From NCBI GenBank assembly GCA_947496605.1, contig CANMDF010000003.1, positions 62,001 through 126,000 of the forward strand: DNA of 64,000 bases, read 5' to 3'. The notes beneath the pieces are model-generated. The model was given only the letters and a program-made list of their open reading frames with translations. It was not told the DNA's origin and ran no database searches. The translations under genes and the position numbers were made by a program. Below, one piece after another: positions 28,022 through 37,484 of the stretch (its first letter is position 1; each line of letters begins with the position of its first letter). This DNA comes from an uncultured Paracoccaceae bacterium (GTDB lineage: Bacteria > Pseudomonadota > Alphaproteobacteria > Rhodobacterales > Rhodobacteraceae).

Positions 28022-28897
28022 ATGGCAATTGAACAGATAGGCATCGTTGGCGCGGGTCAGATGGGGAACGGCATCGCGCATGTCTTTGCTTTGGCTGACT
28101 ATGACGTGTTGCTGACCGATATCAGCCAAGACGCACTTGATGCTGCAGTCGCCTTGATCGATCGCAACCTGGAAAGGCAAGTCAGCAAAGACTTGATTAC
28201 ATCTGCCAAAAAAGCAGATGCCATGAAGCGGATTGGCACTACAAAAACGCTGACTGACCTTGGCCAAACCGATCTTATCATTGAAGCGGCAACTGAACGC
28301 GAGACGATCAAGACCGCTATATTTGAAGATCTGGTTCCACACCTAAAGCCCGACACGATCTTAACGTCAAACACCTCTTCCATCTCGATCACCCGGTTGG
28401 CGTCGCGGACAGACCGGCCAGAGAAATTCATGGGGTTCCACTTTATGAACCCTGTGCCGATCATGCAGTTGGTCGAGTTGATCCGCGGCATCGCGACCGA
28501 TGAGCCTACGTTCAAGGCCTGCCACAGCGTTGTAGAACGCTTGGGCAAAACATCCGCGACAGCCGAAGATTTCCCCGCATTTATCGTCAACCGCATCCTT
28601 ATGCCCATGATCAACGAGGCAATCTATACGCTTTATGAAGGTGTAGGTTCGGTCAAATCTATCGACACGTCACTCAAACTTGGGGCCAATCACCCAATGG
28701 GGCCGCTCGAATTGGCGGACTTTATCGGCCTCGACACCTGCCTTGCGATTATGAATGTGCTGCACGACGGATTGGCCGACACCAAGTACCGCCCCTGCCC
28801 GTTACTTACAAAATATGTCGAGGCTGGCTGGTTAGGTCGTAAATCGAAACGCGGGTTTTACGATTATCGCGGGGATGAGCCCGTGCCGACGCGCTAG
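28022..28897 (+). CDS. 3-hydroxybutyryl-CoA dehydrogenase
   Basis: An NAD(P)-dependent dehydrogenase of the Hbd family, 291 residues, interconverting 3-hydroxybutyryl-CoA and acetoacetyl-CoA. The cofactor loop GIVGAGQMGNGIAH is at residues 6-19, followed by SNTSSISITRLA, the catalytic His in GFHFMNPVPIMQLVE, and the C-terminal SLKLGANHPMGPLELADFIGLD. It fits beta-oxidation, polyhydroxybutyrate or acetyl-CoA assimilation. The start is the ATG at 28022 (MAIEQIG); upstream in-frame codons are not conserved. Confidence 0.95.
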   Translation: MAIEQIGIVGAGQMGNGIAHVFALADYDVLLTDISQDALDAAVALIDRNLERQVSKDLITSAKKADAMKRIGTTKTLTDLGQTDLIIEAATERETIKTAIFEDLVPHLKPDTILTSNTSSISITRLASRTDRPEKFMGFHFMNPVPIMQLVELIRGIATDEPTFKACHSVVERLGKTSATAEDFPAFIVNRILMPMINEAIYTLYEGVGSVKSIDTSLKLGANHPMGPLELADFIGLDTCLAIMNVLHDGLADTKYRPCPLLTKYVEAGWLGRKSKRGFYDYRGDEPVPTR

Positions 28898-29002
28898 AAG
28901 GTCAATGGCCGGTTTGAGCCCAAAGTGACGGATGTTGCACTTGCGGCCAATGGCAGCTCACTCATTTTATTCACTATCTCAAAACCAAGACTGGGCCCTT
29001 TC

Positions 29003-29470
29003 TTACGGCAAAGAAACGTTCGCTTGTCTGGCCAAATAAAACAAATTCATTGTAGCAGCACCAAGCTGTAAAAATTCGCATTTTGTGAGATCATAGCCAT
29101 TCAGCTGAGAACATTCCGGAATATCTTCAAACGTTTCGACTGCGTGCTCCAAGTAGCGTTCATACAATCTAACTTCAATGCGGCTTTCTTCTATTGCTGG
29201 CGGCAAAAGCGGCAGCAACTCTTCATAAAAAGTGCGCATTGATGCCACGAGGTCAGACAGACATGAGCCAGTTCCTTTATCCACATGAACACAAATGTCT
29301 CCCGCGACACCTATACATTGCTGCTGCATCCAACCACGGTAACGATTATCTAGAGGCTCAATGGCTTTTAAACAGTTAACAACTTCTGGCGTTGGGAAAT
29401 CGACATCCGCCCTAGCCAGATTTGGGGCCACAACGGAAATGAAACAGGCAGAAATGAACAGTTTTAACAT
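29003..29470 (-). CDS. Small Cys-rich secreted protein, unknown
   Basis: Not recognised as a known family. It is 155 residues with a clear signal peptide (MLKLFISACFISVVAPNLARA, cut near residue 21). The mature part has six cysteines (VVNCLKAIE, QQCIGV, DICVHV, SCLSDL, ECSQ, KCEF), enough for three disulfides in the periplasm. The spacing and the GxC-rich start faintly resemble LprI/DUF1311 lysozyme-inhibitor-like proteins, but this is only a resemblance. It lies between hbd and the acyltransferase with its own non-coding flanks. Confidence 0.6.
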   Translation of the reverse strand: MLKLFISACFISVVAPNLARADVDFPTPEVVNCLKAIEPLDNRYRGWMQQQCIGVAGDICVHVDKGTGSCLSDLVASMRTFYEELLPLLPPAIEESRIEVRLYERYLEHAVETFEDIPECSQLNGYDLTKCEFLQLGAATMNLFYLARQANVSLP

Positions 29471-29616
29471 CTGATTAGACTGAATGTAGGATTGGTTAGC
29501 GTCAACCGAACATTCCGCAAAGTTTCCCTAAATCTAAGCCAAGGGGTAGTAGTGGACATTCAAGCGGTACAGGCGGAAGTCAGTTCCGTCCGCACAGCAG
29601 AAATCCGATACCCTCT

Positions 29617-30495
29617 CTAATCTTTCAGATTCAAGGTCTGCTCGCGCATCCAGTCCATGCAAGCGCGTTGATCCTGCAGGCGTTCTTTCACCTCATCCTC
29701 GTCGAAGGGGTGGCCGACAATCGGCTTTTGTGGTTTGCCACAGGCGTTGACGATTTCATGGATCAGCAGGCTTTGGCGTAGGGTCGCAGAAATCTGGTTG
29801 GCCATCTGATACCAACGCGAGTTCGCGCCGGGGAAAAACAACGGCACAACACGCGCGCCTGACATGCGGATCATCTTGGCGGTGAACAGGTTCCACTCAT
29901 CCTCGACCATGGGACCAAACAATGAATTGGACGACGCGACCACGCCAGAAGGAAAGATTGCGATGACCCCGCCCTCTTTCAAATGTGCCATCGCTTGCTT
30001 GCGCATCTCGACCATTTTGGCCTGTGCATCTTCTTCATGGGGAAACGGCACAGGAATAAGGAAACTACCGGCGTCTTCGTCGATATCTGTTAGGAAGGCC
30101 CGTGTCAGGATCCGGTAGTCTGTACGCACGCGCCCAATCAAGTCCGCAAAAACCATACCATCAACCATACCGTGCGGGTGATTGGCGACGATCACGACCG
30201 GCCCCGTTTTTGGAATGCGATCAAGCTGTTCTTGCGGCGTAATCAGATCAATGCCCATCACATCCAGCGCACCACGCCAGAACGCTTGGCCGTGAAATTT
30301 GCCGCGCTTTTCAAACTTGCGGATCATGCGGATGATATGGATTTTCCCGGTAAACCACTCGATCGTTTTGATTATGCCGCGTCTGATGGGGCTATCAAAC
30401 GTGTTAGAATAGGTCAGTGCCCCGCGATCATAGACGCGCGGTGGTGCATCAGAAACTACGGGTTGGATTGAGGCCTTGGGGGTCGTTTCGGTCAA
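29617..30495 (-). CDS. PlsC-like lysophospholipid acyltransferase
   Basis: A 292-residue acyltransferase of the 1-acyl-glycerol-3-phosphate family, which adds fatty acids to lysolipids (relatives include ornithine-lipid and hemolysin-like enzymes). The catalytic HxxxxD box is NHPHGMVDG, followed by the substrate box FPSGVVASS and VVPLFFPGANSRWYQ. A hydrophobic core segment near VVIVANH suggests membrane contact. It lies 29 bp downstream of the HPr gene on the same strand and could be read as the last gene of that operon. Confidence 0.85.
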   Translation of the reverse strand: MTETTPKASIQPVVSDAPPRVYDRGALTYSNTFDSPIRRGIIKTIEWFTGKIHIIRMIRKFEKRGKFHGQAFWRGALDVMGIDLITPQEQLDRIPKTGPVVIVANHPHGMVDGMVFADLIGRVRTDYRILTRAFLTDIDEDAGSFLIPVPFPHEEDAQAKMVEMRKQAMAHLKEGGVIAIFPSGVVASSNSLFGPMVEDEWNLFTAKMIRMSGARVVPLFFPGANSRWYQMANQISATLRQSLLIHEIVNACGKPQKPIVGHPFDEDEVKERLQDQRACMDWMREQTLNLKD

Positions 30496-30524
30496 GCGCT
30501 TGTCCTATTCGATCCGCATACGCG

Positions 30525-30794
30525 TTAATGGTCTTCACCAAATTTGTCGGCAACCAAGTTTTCAATTGCAGCCGCGAGCTCGTCCGCCTGCGGGCCGCTG
30601 GTTTCCACCTCAATAAAGGTTCCAATGGAAGCTGCCAACATTAAAAGGCCCATGATGCTATCGCCGCCGGCACGCTCGCCATCTTTGCTGACAACGGCAT
30701 CTGCATCAAAACTCTCGACAACTTCGACCAACTTTGCCGAGGCCCTTGCGTGGAGACCTTTGATATTCTCAATTTTAAGGCGTTGTTTGCTCAT
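30525..30794 (-). CDS. ptsH: HPr phosphocarrier protein
   Basis: HPr, the phosphocarrier of the PTS, 89 residues. The phosphohistidine site is GLHARAS (H15) and the regulatory serine lies in GGDSIMGLLML (S46), which the HPr kinase encoded three genes away would act on. With EIIA and HprK but no sugar permease nearby, this looks like a regulatory PTS as known from rhizobia. Its ATG overlaps the EIIA stop by 4 bases (ATGA). Confidence 0.95.
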   Translation of the reverse strand: MSKQRLKIENIKGLHARASAKLVEVVESFDADAVVSKDGERAGGDSIMGLLMLAASIGTFIEVETSGPQADELAAAIENLVADKFGEDH

Positions 30795-31186
30795 TGTGGC
30801 AACCCACCATTGTGGCTGTTGATATACTTATGTGCGGCAGCGATCGCCGCCTCGACCGCGTCGGGCACACTGCCTTTGCGCGACTTGGCAAGCTTGATCA
30901 ACATAGGAAGGTTTGCGCCATAAAGGATACGTCGATTGTCGGGGCTACAGGCGCGCAATGACAGGTTCGTTGGCGATCCGCCAAACATATCCGTGACGAT
31001 CACGACGCCATCGCCTGTATCGACACCATCGGCGGCGTCACAAATCTCGTTCTGTTTGACGGCGCGGTCATCTTCGGGACCAATCGCAATGCTGACCATA
31101 CCGGGCTGAGGTCCGACGACATGTTCAACGGCCGCGTGATACTCGCGTGCCAATCCCCCATGAGCCACGATGACGATACCGATCAA
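30791..31186 (-). CDS. PTS EIIA component, mannose family
   Basis: A 131-residue EIIA of the mannose/sorbose class, which accepts phosphate from HPr at His9 (IVIVAHGG). The family segments [17 protein letters not shown] and [12 protein letters not shown] are present. No membrane EIIC/EIID is encoded nearby, so it probably signals rather than imports sugar. It overlaps rapZ and ptsH by 4 bases each, showing tight coupling. Confidence 0.93.
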   Translation of the reverse strand: MIGIVIVAHGGLAREYHAAVEHVVGPQPGMVSIAIGPEDDRAVKQNEICDAADGVDTGDGVVIVTDMFGGSPTNLSLRACSPDNRRILYGANLPMLIKLAKSRKGSVPDAVEAAIAAAHKYINSHNGGLPQ

Positions 31187-32097
31187 TCTGTGATTTCCTT
31201 GCCCTGCTGCGCGCCACTGCGCTCTAACTCGCGGTGACGTTTAGACACATGCCAACCGTCTTGTGCAAGGGCTTGCGCCAGTTTCTCTGTCATTGCAACG
31301 GAGCGGTGTTTGCCACCGGTACAGCCAAAGCCAATGGAAAGATGGGCTTTACCCTCATCGCGGTGCGCAGGCAGCAACAGATCAGCAAGGCCTTTGACCT
31401 GCGCAAAGAAGGCAGGAAACCTTGGGTCCTTTGCAACATAAGACGCGACTGCGGGACTACGGCCGTCCAACTGACGAAGGTCCTCAACCCAATGCGGATT
31501 CTGCAAAAACCGGCAATCCATGACGATATCCATGCCGCGTGGTAAACCACGCTTGTATGAAAATGAATGCAGCGTCACACCAAGCTTGCGTCCCTGGCCT
31601 GTACCAAACCACTGCTCAATCTCTGCTTTCGCATCATGTGGTGACAAACCGGTGGTGTCGATCAAAACATCTGCCCGCGCACGGATCGGGATGAGCAGTT
31701 CACGCTCGGCTGAAATACCAGCCAAAGGTGGCCCGGCAGGTGCAAGCGGATGTCTGCGTCGCGTCTCGGAGTAGCGGCGGACCAATTCCTCTTCGGCGGC
31801 GTCCATGTAAAGAACTTGTGCCGTGATTTGCCCTTTGGTTGTCAGACGATCAATCGTGTCAATCAAAGCGGCTGTGCTAAAGTCGCGGTTTCGCACATCA
31901 ACGCCCAATGCCAATGGGCGGGCCGGTGGTGGTCCCTCCAACAAGCGTGGCAGCAAAGACAATGGCAAATTGTCGATCACTTCGTATCCTAGGTCCTCAA
32001 GCGCATTGATGGCAGTCGAGCGACCAGCCCCTGACGGGCCCGTCACCAGCACAACCGCCGGGGCAACTTTCATAGGGTCCTGACCATGTTTGGTCAT
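31183..32097 (-). CDS. rapZ: RNase adapter protein RapZ
   Basis: RapZ is an ATP/GTP-binding protein which in enterobacteria brings RNase E to GlmZ; in alphaproteobacteria it is found in PTS operons and its target is unclear. The start is the ATG at 32095-32097 with GGAG six bases upstream, giving 304 residues; a TTG four codons earlier is less likely. The Walker A loop GPSGAGRS is at residues 20-27. VEDLRQLDG and the C-terminal [18 protein letters not shown] are diagnostic. It overlaps hprK by ATGA. Confidence 0.95.
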   Translation of the reverse strand: MTKHGQDPMKVAPAVVLVTGPSGAGRSTAINALEDLGYEVIDNLPLSLLPRLLEGPPPARPLALGVDVRNRDFSTAALIDTIDRLTTKGQITAQVLYMDAAEEELVRRYSETRRRHPLAPAGPPLAGISAERELLIPIRARADVLIDTTGLSPHDAKAEIEQWFGTGQGRKLGVTLHSFSYKRGLPRGMDIVMDCRFLQNPHWVEDLRQLDGRSPAVASYVAKDPRFPAFFAQVKGLADLLLPAHRDEGKAHLSIGFGCTGGKHRSVAMTEKLAQALAQDGWHVSKRHRELERSGAQQGKEITD

Positions 32098-32519
32098 CGC
32101 TCGCTCCAACCGGCTTTGAGAATCTGCAATATTGCAGGTGCAAAGTGTGGTGCATCGAGTTTGTAGATCAAGGGTAGATCACATCCCAAATGCGTGAAAA
32201 ATCTGCGCTGGGGCAATCGCTCAGTTTCAATGCGGTCCAAGTCGACCCACAAGGCAACCTTTGCTCGTGCCAAACCCTTACCGCGAAGAATGCCAATGCC
32301 CCGCGCCTCAATAAGACCTGCAATCGTGGAAGGAGGCTGGGCGGTCAGTTGCCCATCCTGTTCCGAAATACACACGCGATCATCTGCGACTAACGTGCAG
32401 CCAAATGCCATCAGGCTGAGCGCCAAGGCAGACTTGCCACTACCAGAAGCGCCCATAATCACCACTGCGCGACCATCCCAAGCGACACATGTTGCATGGA
32501 ATGACTCAGACTGCGGCAT
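32094..32519 (-). CDS. hprK: HPr kinase/phosphorylase, short form
   Basis: A 141-residue HprK that keeps only the C-terminal catalytic domain, as usual in alphaproteobacteria; the N-terminal domain of Firmicutes HprK is absent. The P-loop GASGSGKS is at residues 23-30, followed by LVADDRVCI and the RGIGIL segment of the HprK signature. It phosphorylates HPr on Ser46. It lies two bases downstream of the ChvG-like kinase gene and overlaps rapZ by four. Confidence 0.93.
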   Translation of the reverse strand: MPQSESFHATCVAWDGRAVVIMGASGSGKSALALSLMAFGCTLVADDRVCISEQDGQLTAQPPSTIAGLIEARGIGILRGKGLARAKVALWVDLDRIETERLPQRRFFTHLGCDLPLIYKLDAPHFAPAILQILKAGWSER

Positions 32520-32521
32520 GA

Positions 32522-34258
32522 TTAGATTGGCAAGCCAACGACAAACCGCGCTCCCAGTGGCTCAGATGTTGGATCGGCGTCGGTGGGACGGATATTTTCG
32601 GCCCAGATTGCACCTGCATGGGCTTCGACGATCTGCTTTGAAATTGCCAAGCCAAGGCCAGAGTTATTACCGAATTGCCCCTCCGGGCGTTCTGAATAGA
32701 ACCGTTGGAAAATCTTTGTCAGCGCATCATCAGGGATACCAGGACCAGTGTCCTCGACGACGATCAAGACGCGGTTTTGGCGGGTCCGTGCCCAAACACG
32801 AATGGCGTCACCCTTGTCACAGAACGAGATCGCATTCGTTATCAAATTGACAAACACCTGCGCCATTCGGCCTTCGAGACCTTGAACCGTGATTTCGCCT
32901 TCTGGCAGGTCCGCGACGAAATCAACGCCGCGCAACTTCGCATCTTTGCCCAGAAATTCCGCAATGTTCCCCAGCATATTGATCAGGTCAAAGGTCTCTT
33001 CTTCTTCCTTGACCAGTTCACTATCCAAACGGGACGCGTTTGAAATATCACTGACCAAACGATCAAGACGCTTTACATCATGCTCAATGATCTCAAGCAG
33101 ACGTTCGCGTTGATCGTCACGTTTGGCTACGCGCATTGTCCCAACGGCTGAACGCAATGACGCGAGTGGGTTCTTGATCTCGTGGGCTACATCGGCCGCA
33201 AACTGTTCGTTACCCTCAATGCGTTCGTAAAGGGCCGACACCATACCGCGCAGAGCGGTGGACAGACGGCCGATTTCGTCAGGGCGACCACTCAGATCAG
33301 GGATGCGCACACGACCCGGTGACATCTTGCGGGCATTTTTTTCCTGGCTCGCCTCAGCAGCGGTTGCCAGCCGCGCTAGTGGGTTCGCGATTGTCGATGC
33401 GAGCACAAGACTGAGGCCGATACTTACCAATACGCCGACAAAGAACAGCCGCAAGAACTGCTCACGTTCACGGCGGACAAGGCTATCGACTTCACCTGCT
33501 GCTGTGGTGACCGCAATAACGCCGACAGCGACGCCATTGCGCATGATGGGTGTGGTAACAATAAAGCTTGTCGCACCTTCGATCTGCGAGGCTTCTAGCT
33601 GTGTGCCGTTGGCAATTGCTTGCCTTACATTTTCTTGAGACAGGGCAATCAAAGCCCTTTCTTCATCTATCTCAGGCTCATTAAATGACCCTAAACCGAC
33701 CAAGCTGTCCCAAATTGAAACTAGGAAATCGAGGACAAATGTTCCACCAGTTTGCGCCTCAAGCTCGGCAATCTGTTCAGGCGAAAGGCTGCCTGACGAC
33801 CGCGCAACCAAGGTTGTATCGGGCGCAAAGACAGAGACTTCAACACCACCACGGAGGTTTAGTCCTTCCAGCGTAGCTGTCGCGTTTATACCATCGGCCG
33901 TAACCAAATTGACGGGTGCTACAGATGGCAATTGTCCCTCAAAAACGTCTGCAATCAGTTGGGCTTCATTGATGAGACCATTCGCACGTTGAAAAGCCAG
34001 GCTGTCCCGAGAGGGGCTGAGATACAGCACCCCTGAGATAAGCAGGATCAATGCAATTAAATTGAACGTGATGATCTTACGGGCGATTGGGGAACGGCGG
34101 AGGGCGAAAAGACGCCCGCCCGGGATCTCATCAACTTCGATATCTTCGCCGATGAAATCAGGACCAACCCAATCGTCGCCCAATACAAGATCAGGCGTTC
34201 GCGCCGCAGCGCGCACGGACTTTAGGTCGCGTACGTCAACTTTCGGCTCGGCCGTCAT
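32522..34258 (-). CDS. chvG: Sensor histidine kinase ChvG
   Basis: A 578-residue membrane sensor kinase. It has a cytoplasmic N-terminus, a first membrane helix near residues 62-82, an extracellular sensing part of about 190 residues, a second helix near 265-285, a HAMP region, then the dimerisation box VAHEIKNPLASLRSAV with phospho-His H359 and the ATP domain (FVNLITNAIS, VEDTGPGIP, NNSGLGLAISKQIVEAH). The ChvG/ExoS family senses acid or envelope stress in rhizobia. It pairs with ChvI three bases upstream and runs on into hprK. Confidence 0.92.
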   Translation of the reverse strand: MTAEPKVDVRDLKSVRAAARTPDLVLGDDWVGPDFIGEDIEVDEIPGGRLFALRRSPIARKIITFNLIALILLISGVLYLSPSRDSLAFQRANGLINEAQLIADVFEGQLPSVAPVNLVTADGINATATLEGLNLRGGVEVSVFAPDTTLVARSSGSLSPEQIAELEAQTGGTFVLDFLVSIWDSLVGLGSFNEPEIDEERALIALSQENVRQAIANGTQLEASQIEGATSFIVTTPIMRNGVAVGVIAVTTAAGEVDSLVRREREQFLRLFFVGVLVSIGLSLVLASTIANPLARLATAAEASQEKNARKMSPGRVRIPDLSGRPDEIGRLSTALRGMVSALYERIEGNEQFAADVAHEIKNPLASLRSAVGTMRVAKRDDQRERLLEIIEHDVKRLDRLVSDISNASRLDSELVKEEEETFDLINMLGNIAEFLGKDAKLRGVDFVADLPEGEITVQGLEGRMAQVFVNLITNAISFCDKGDAIRVWARTRQNRVLIVVEDTGPGIPDDALTKIFQRFYSERPEGQFGNNSGLGLAISKQIVEAHAGAIWAENIRPTDADPTSEPLGARFVVGLPI

Positions 34259-34261
34259 GAC

Positions 34262-34963
34262 TTACTCTTCGTTGTAGCGGTACCCAATGCCATAGAGGGT
34301 CTCGATCGCAGAGAACTCATTGTCCGTGTTGCGCATCTTTTTGCGCAGGCGCTTGATGTGGCTGTCGATCGTACGATCGTCCACGTAGACTTGGTCATCA
34401 TAGGCGACATCCATCAGCTGATCGCGGCTTTTGACAAAGCCGGGTCGCTGGGCCAACGCCTGCAACAACAAAAATTCTGTTACCGTAAGGGATACGTCTT
34501 TCCCTTTCCATTTTACTGCGTGACGGAGCGGATCCATCACTAACTCACCACGCACCATCACTTTGGTGTCTTCGGTTTCCTCAATCTCTTCGCCCGCGAT
34601 CGCATCTTGCCTACGCAACAGCGCCCGGATTCGTTCAACGAGTAAACGCTGAGAAAATGGCTTTTTTACGTAATCGTCAGCGCCCATGCGCAAACCAAGG
34701 ACTTCGTCGATTTCATCGTCCTTAGACGTCAGGAAAATAACAGGCATTGACGTCTTTTGTCGCAACCTCTGCAACAAATCCATTCCGTCCATCCGTGGCA
34801 TTTTGATGTCCAGAACCGCCATATCGGGCATACGCTTGTTAAAAGCTTCAAGCGCCGAAAGGCCATCATTGTAGGTCTCCACCTCGAAACCCTCGGCCTC
34901 AAGCGTCATCGAAACAGACGTAAGGATGTTCCTGTCATCATCTACAAGTGCAATTCTCGACAT
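34262..34963 (-). CDS. chvI: Response regulator ChvI
   Basis: An OmpR-class regulator of 233 residues. The receiver domain has the acidic pocket VDDD (8-10), the phospho-acceptor D52 in [12 protein letters not shown] and the TSKDDEID segment. The C-terminal winged helix carries [26 protein letters not shown] and [16 protein letters not shown]. The start is the ATG at 34961-34963 ([10 protein letters not shown]). It is the first gene of the chvI-to-ptsH operon and is divergent from pckA, an arrangement also known in rhizobia. Confidence 0.95.
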   Translation of the reverse strand: MSRIALVDDDRNILTSVSMTLEAEGFEVETYNDGLSALEAFNKRMPDMAVLDIKMPRMDGMDLLQRLRQKTSMPVIFLTSKDDEIDEVLGLRMGADDYVKKPFSQRLLVERIRALLRRQDAIAGEEIEETEDTKVMVRGELVMDPLRHAVKWKGKDVSLTVTEFLLLQALAQRPGFVKSRDQLMDVAYDDQVYVDDRTIDSHIKRLRKKMRNTDNEFSAIETLYGIGYRYNEE

Positions 34964-35139
34964 AGTGGAAATCCTCTTTTGGTAATGCCCGGCGTTCTTC
35001 ACGACGCTAACCCAGACTTTTCAACGTTTTAGCTAGGCGAATCAACTGTTAACTCAATACGTGCCACAAATTTGCCTTATTTGCGTTACTTTTGCCGAAA
35101 TTCAGCGGCAGGAATTCACCGATCACCGCGGCATTCTAA

Positions 35140-35174
35140 ATTGGTTGCGCTAACATTCGATTGGTTGCGCTAAC
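35140..35174. promoter_or_regulatory. Tandem 15-bp repeat in the chvI/pckA gap
   Basis: ATTGGTTGCGCTAAC occurs twice, at 35140-35154 and 35160-35174, exactly 20 bp apart (two helical turns), about 90 bp before pckA. The GTTGCGCTAAC core is a near-palindrome of the kind bound by LacI-type dimers. The 301-bp gap contains no gene. Which of the two divergent genes it serves is not shown. Confidence 0.55.
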
Positions 35175-35264
35175 GACAGCCAACTGGGGTATCGGCCTTC
35201 GAAAACTTGGTGCTATGGAAGGGCATCGCTGGCTATTTCGGCCATTTCACAAAGGAGCGAACCC

Positions 35265-36863
35265 ATGGACCAAGGAACGGTCAACCCGTCGATGAAACTT
35301 GAAGATCAAGGCATCACAGGGCTGGGTTATGTCTATTACAACCGCTCTGAGACCGAATTGCACGACGCTGCCGTCGCTGCTGGCGAAGGTGTGACGGGTA
35401 AAGGCGGCACCTTCTTGGTGACGACCGGCAAACATACCGGTCGCTCACCAAAGGACAAATTTGTTGTCCAAACAGACAACGTCAAAGATACGATTTGGTG
35501 GGAAAACAACCCGCCGATGGACCCGTCCAAATTCGATGTGCTGTACGCCGATATGCGCGAGCACATGAAAGGTGGCACTTATAACGTGCAGGACTTGTTT
35601 GGTGGCGCTGACCCTGCGCATCGTTTGGATGTGCGTGTAGTGACCGAGCTGGCATGGCATGGTCTTTTCATTCGCCACTTGCTGCGCCGTCCTGCACAAG
35701 AAGAACTCGCAACTTTTGCGCCTGACTTCACAGTCATTAATTGCCCGACCTTTAAGGCAGACCCTGAAAAACACGGCTGCCGGTCTGAAACTGTGATTGC
35801 TATGAACTTTGAGAAGAAGTTGATCTTGATCGGTGGGACCGAGTACGCAGGCGAGAATAAGAAATCTGTCTTCACTTTGCTGAACTACCTGCTGCCTGAG
35901 AAAGGCATCATGCCAATGCACTGCTCTGCCAATCATGCGCCGGGCAACCCAGTTGATACGGCCGTCTTCTTTGGGCTTTCTGGCACCGGCAAGACAACAC
36001 TGTCAGCTGACCCTACACGTGTTCTTATCGGCGACGACGAACATGGCTGGTCTGATCGCGGTACGTTTAACTTTGAGGGCGGCTGCTACGCAAAAACAAT
36101 TGGATTGGACCCCGAGGCCGAGCCAGAGATTTACGCCACATGCGCCATGCCGCATACAGTGATCGAAAACATGGTGTTTGATCCTGAAACGCTTGAACTT
36201 GATTTTGAAGACGACAGCCTGACTGCGAACATGCGCTGCGCCTACCCGCTGAACTATATCTCGAACGCATCCGATAGTGCCTTGGGCGGGCATCCTAAGA
36301 ACATCATCATGCTGACCTGCGACGCATTTGGCGTTCTGCCCCCGATCTCGCGTTTGACGCCTGCGCAGGCCATGTATCACTTCCTTTCTGGTTTCACCTC
36401 GAAGGTTGCGGGGACAGAACGGGGCGTGACCGAACCAGAACCGACATTCAGCACATGTTTTGGCGCACCCTTCATGCCACGTCGTCCCGAAGTCTACGGC
36501 AACCTGCTACGCAGCAAGATCGCAAGCCACGGCGCGACCTGCTGGTTGGTGAACACAGGGTGGACCGGCGGTGCCTACGGCACAGGGTCACGGATGCCGA
36601 TCAAGGCCACGAGAGCATTACTGTCCGCGGCACTTGATGGCACGCTGATCGAAAGCACCTTCCGCAAAGATGTACATTTTGGATTTGAAGTGCCTGTCTC
36701 AGTTGACGGGGTGGACGATGGATTGCTGAACCCACGTGATACATGGGCCGACAAGGCTGGCTATGACGCGCAAGCCGAAAAGCTGGTGACCATGTTCAGC
36801 GACAACTTTGAAAAATACGTACCTTTCATCGATGATGACGTCAAAGCAGCGGCGATTGGGTAA
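35265..36863 (+). CDS. pckA: Phosphoenolpyruvate carboxykinase (ATP)
   Basis: Converts oxaloacetate to PEP using ATP, the first step of gluconeogenesis. It is 532 residues, the normal length. [14 protein letters not shown] ([15 protein letters not shown]), the P-loop [11 protein letters not shown] (G237-S246) and the metal/substrate segment [17 protein letters not shown] are conserved. AAGGAG sits about 9 bases before the start. It is divergent from chvI and followed by a perfect-palindrome terminator. The regulatory PTS and ChvGI genes next door suggest control by carbon and envelope signals. Confidence 0.98.
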   Translation: MDQGTVNPSMKLEDQGITGLGYVYYNRSETELHDAAVAAGEGVTGKGGTFLVTTGKHTGRSPKDKFVVQTDNVKDTIWWENNPPMDPSKFDVLYADMREHMKGGTYNVQDLFGGADPAHRLDVRVVTELAWHGLFIRHLLRRPAQEELATFAPDFTVINCPTFKADPEKHGCRSETVIAMNFEKKLILIGGTEYAGENKKSVFTLLNYLLPEKGIMPMHCSANHAPGNPVDTAVFFGLSGTGKTTLSADPTRVLIGDDEHGWSDRGTFNFEGGCYAKTIGLDPEAEPEIYATCAMPHTVIENMVFDPETLELDFEDDSLTANMRCAYPLNYISNASDSALGGHPKNIIMLTCDAFGVLPPISRLTPAQAMYHFLSGFTSKVAGTERGVTEPEPTFSTCFGAPFMPRRPEVYGNLLRSKIASHGATCWLVNTGWTGGAYGTGSRMPIKATRALLSAALDGTLIESTFRKDVHFGFEVPVSVDGVDDGLLNPRDTWADKAGYDAQAEKLVTMFSDNFEKYVPFIDDDVKAAAIG

Positions 36864-36869
36864 GATAGT

Positions 36870-36900
36870 GTAAGGTGGATCATGATCCACCTTACCTTTT
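36870..36900 (+). terminator. Intrinsic terminator after pckA
   Basis: A perfect 26-bp palindrome (36870-36895; arms GTAAGGTGGATCA and its complement) is followed by CTTTT, seven bases after the pckA stop. Confidence 0.85.
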
Positions 36901-36947
36901 CAGCCAGCAGTCATAGAAAATCCACCTTTCGGACCTATCTGTTGCGG

Positions 36948-37484
36948 ATGAAAGACGTCGCACTACCAACGCTGATGTTTGGCCTGCTTTGCGCTTCTGC
37001 CGCGGCAGAGGTGACCAAATCACCTGACATCTCATCACTTGAGGCGGGTATTGTGTGCGCACCAATACCTGTCGGCACATCCCCTGCCCCGGGAACGCTC
37101 GCGGGCGTCACCCATATCATTGCGGAGGAGCCAGACTTCGTCAGCAATACACGCCAAGTGCCCGCGGTGCGCAACATCGGTTTCGGTGTGAAAGCGCAAT
37201 CGATTGATCCAGAGGGGATTGGTGGTGTCACGATCCTGCTGACTCACCCTGAAATGGGTGAAAGCAATGTAACTGAACAGACTTTTGTCACCAGTATTAG
37301 CGGGACAGACCCGTCGCTGACATTCTATCAATTCGATTACGATTACGAACTGGTGCTCGGCCCATGGCAGTTTAAGGCCATGTCAGGCGAAGATGTGCTC
37401 TATGCGGTCAGCTTTGAAGTGGTTGACCCGCGGTTCGTCCCAGAGCTTGCCGGTGTTTGCGGATTTCTCGACCTACTATCCTAA
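36948..37484 (+). CDS. DUF3859 family exported protein
   Basis: A 178-residue protein with a signal peptide (LPTLMFGLLCASAAAE, cut near residue 20) and a beta-rich body. The body reads like DUF3859: VRNIGFGVKAQSI, GVTILLTHPEMG, then QFDYDYELVLGPWQFKAMSGED and YAVSFEVVD. Its function is unknown. The start is taken at 36948 (MKDVALPTL) because the in-frame ATG at 36882 falls inside the pckA terminator hairpin. It converges on the TauE gene, with stops sharing four bases. Confidence 0.72.
   Translation: MKDVALPTLMFGLLCASAAAEVTKSPDISSLEAGIVCAPIPVGTSPAPGTLAGVTHIIAEEPDFVSNTRQVPAVRNIGFGVKAQSIDPEGIGGVTILLTHPEMGESNVTEQTFVTSISGTDPSLTFYQFDYDYELVLGPWQFKAMSGEDVLYAVSFEVVDPRFVPELAGVCGFLDLLS

Noticed and set aside
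36882..36947. Upstream start for the DUF3859 gene
   Set aside because: It falls inside the perfect terminator palindrome of pckA, and the signal peptide is well formed from 36948.
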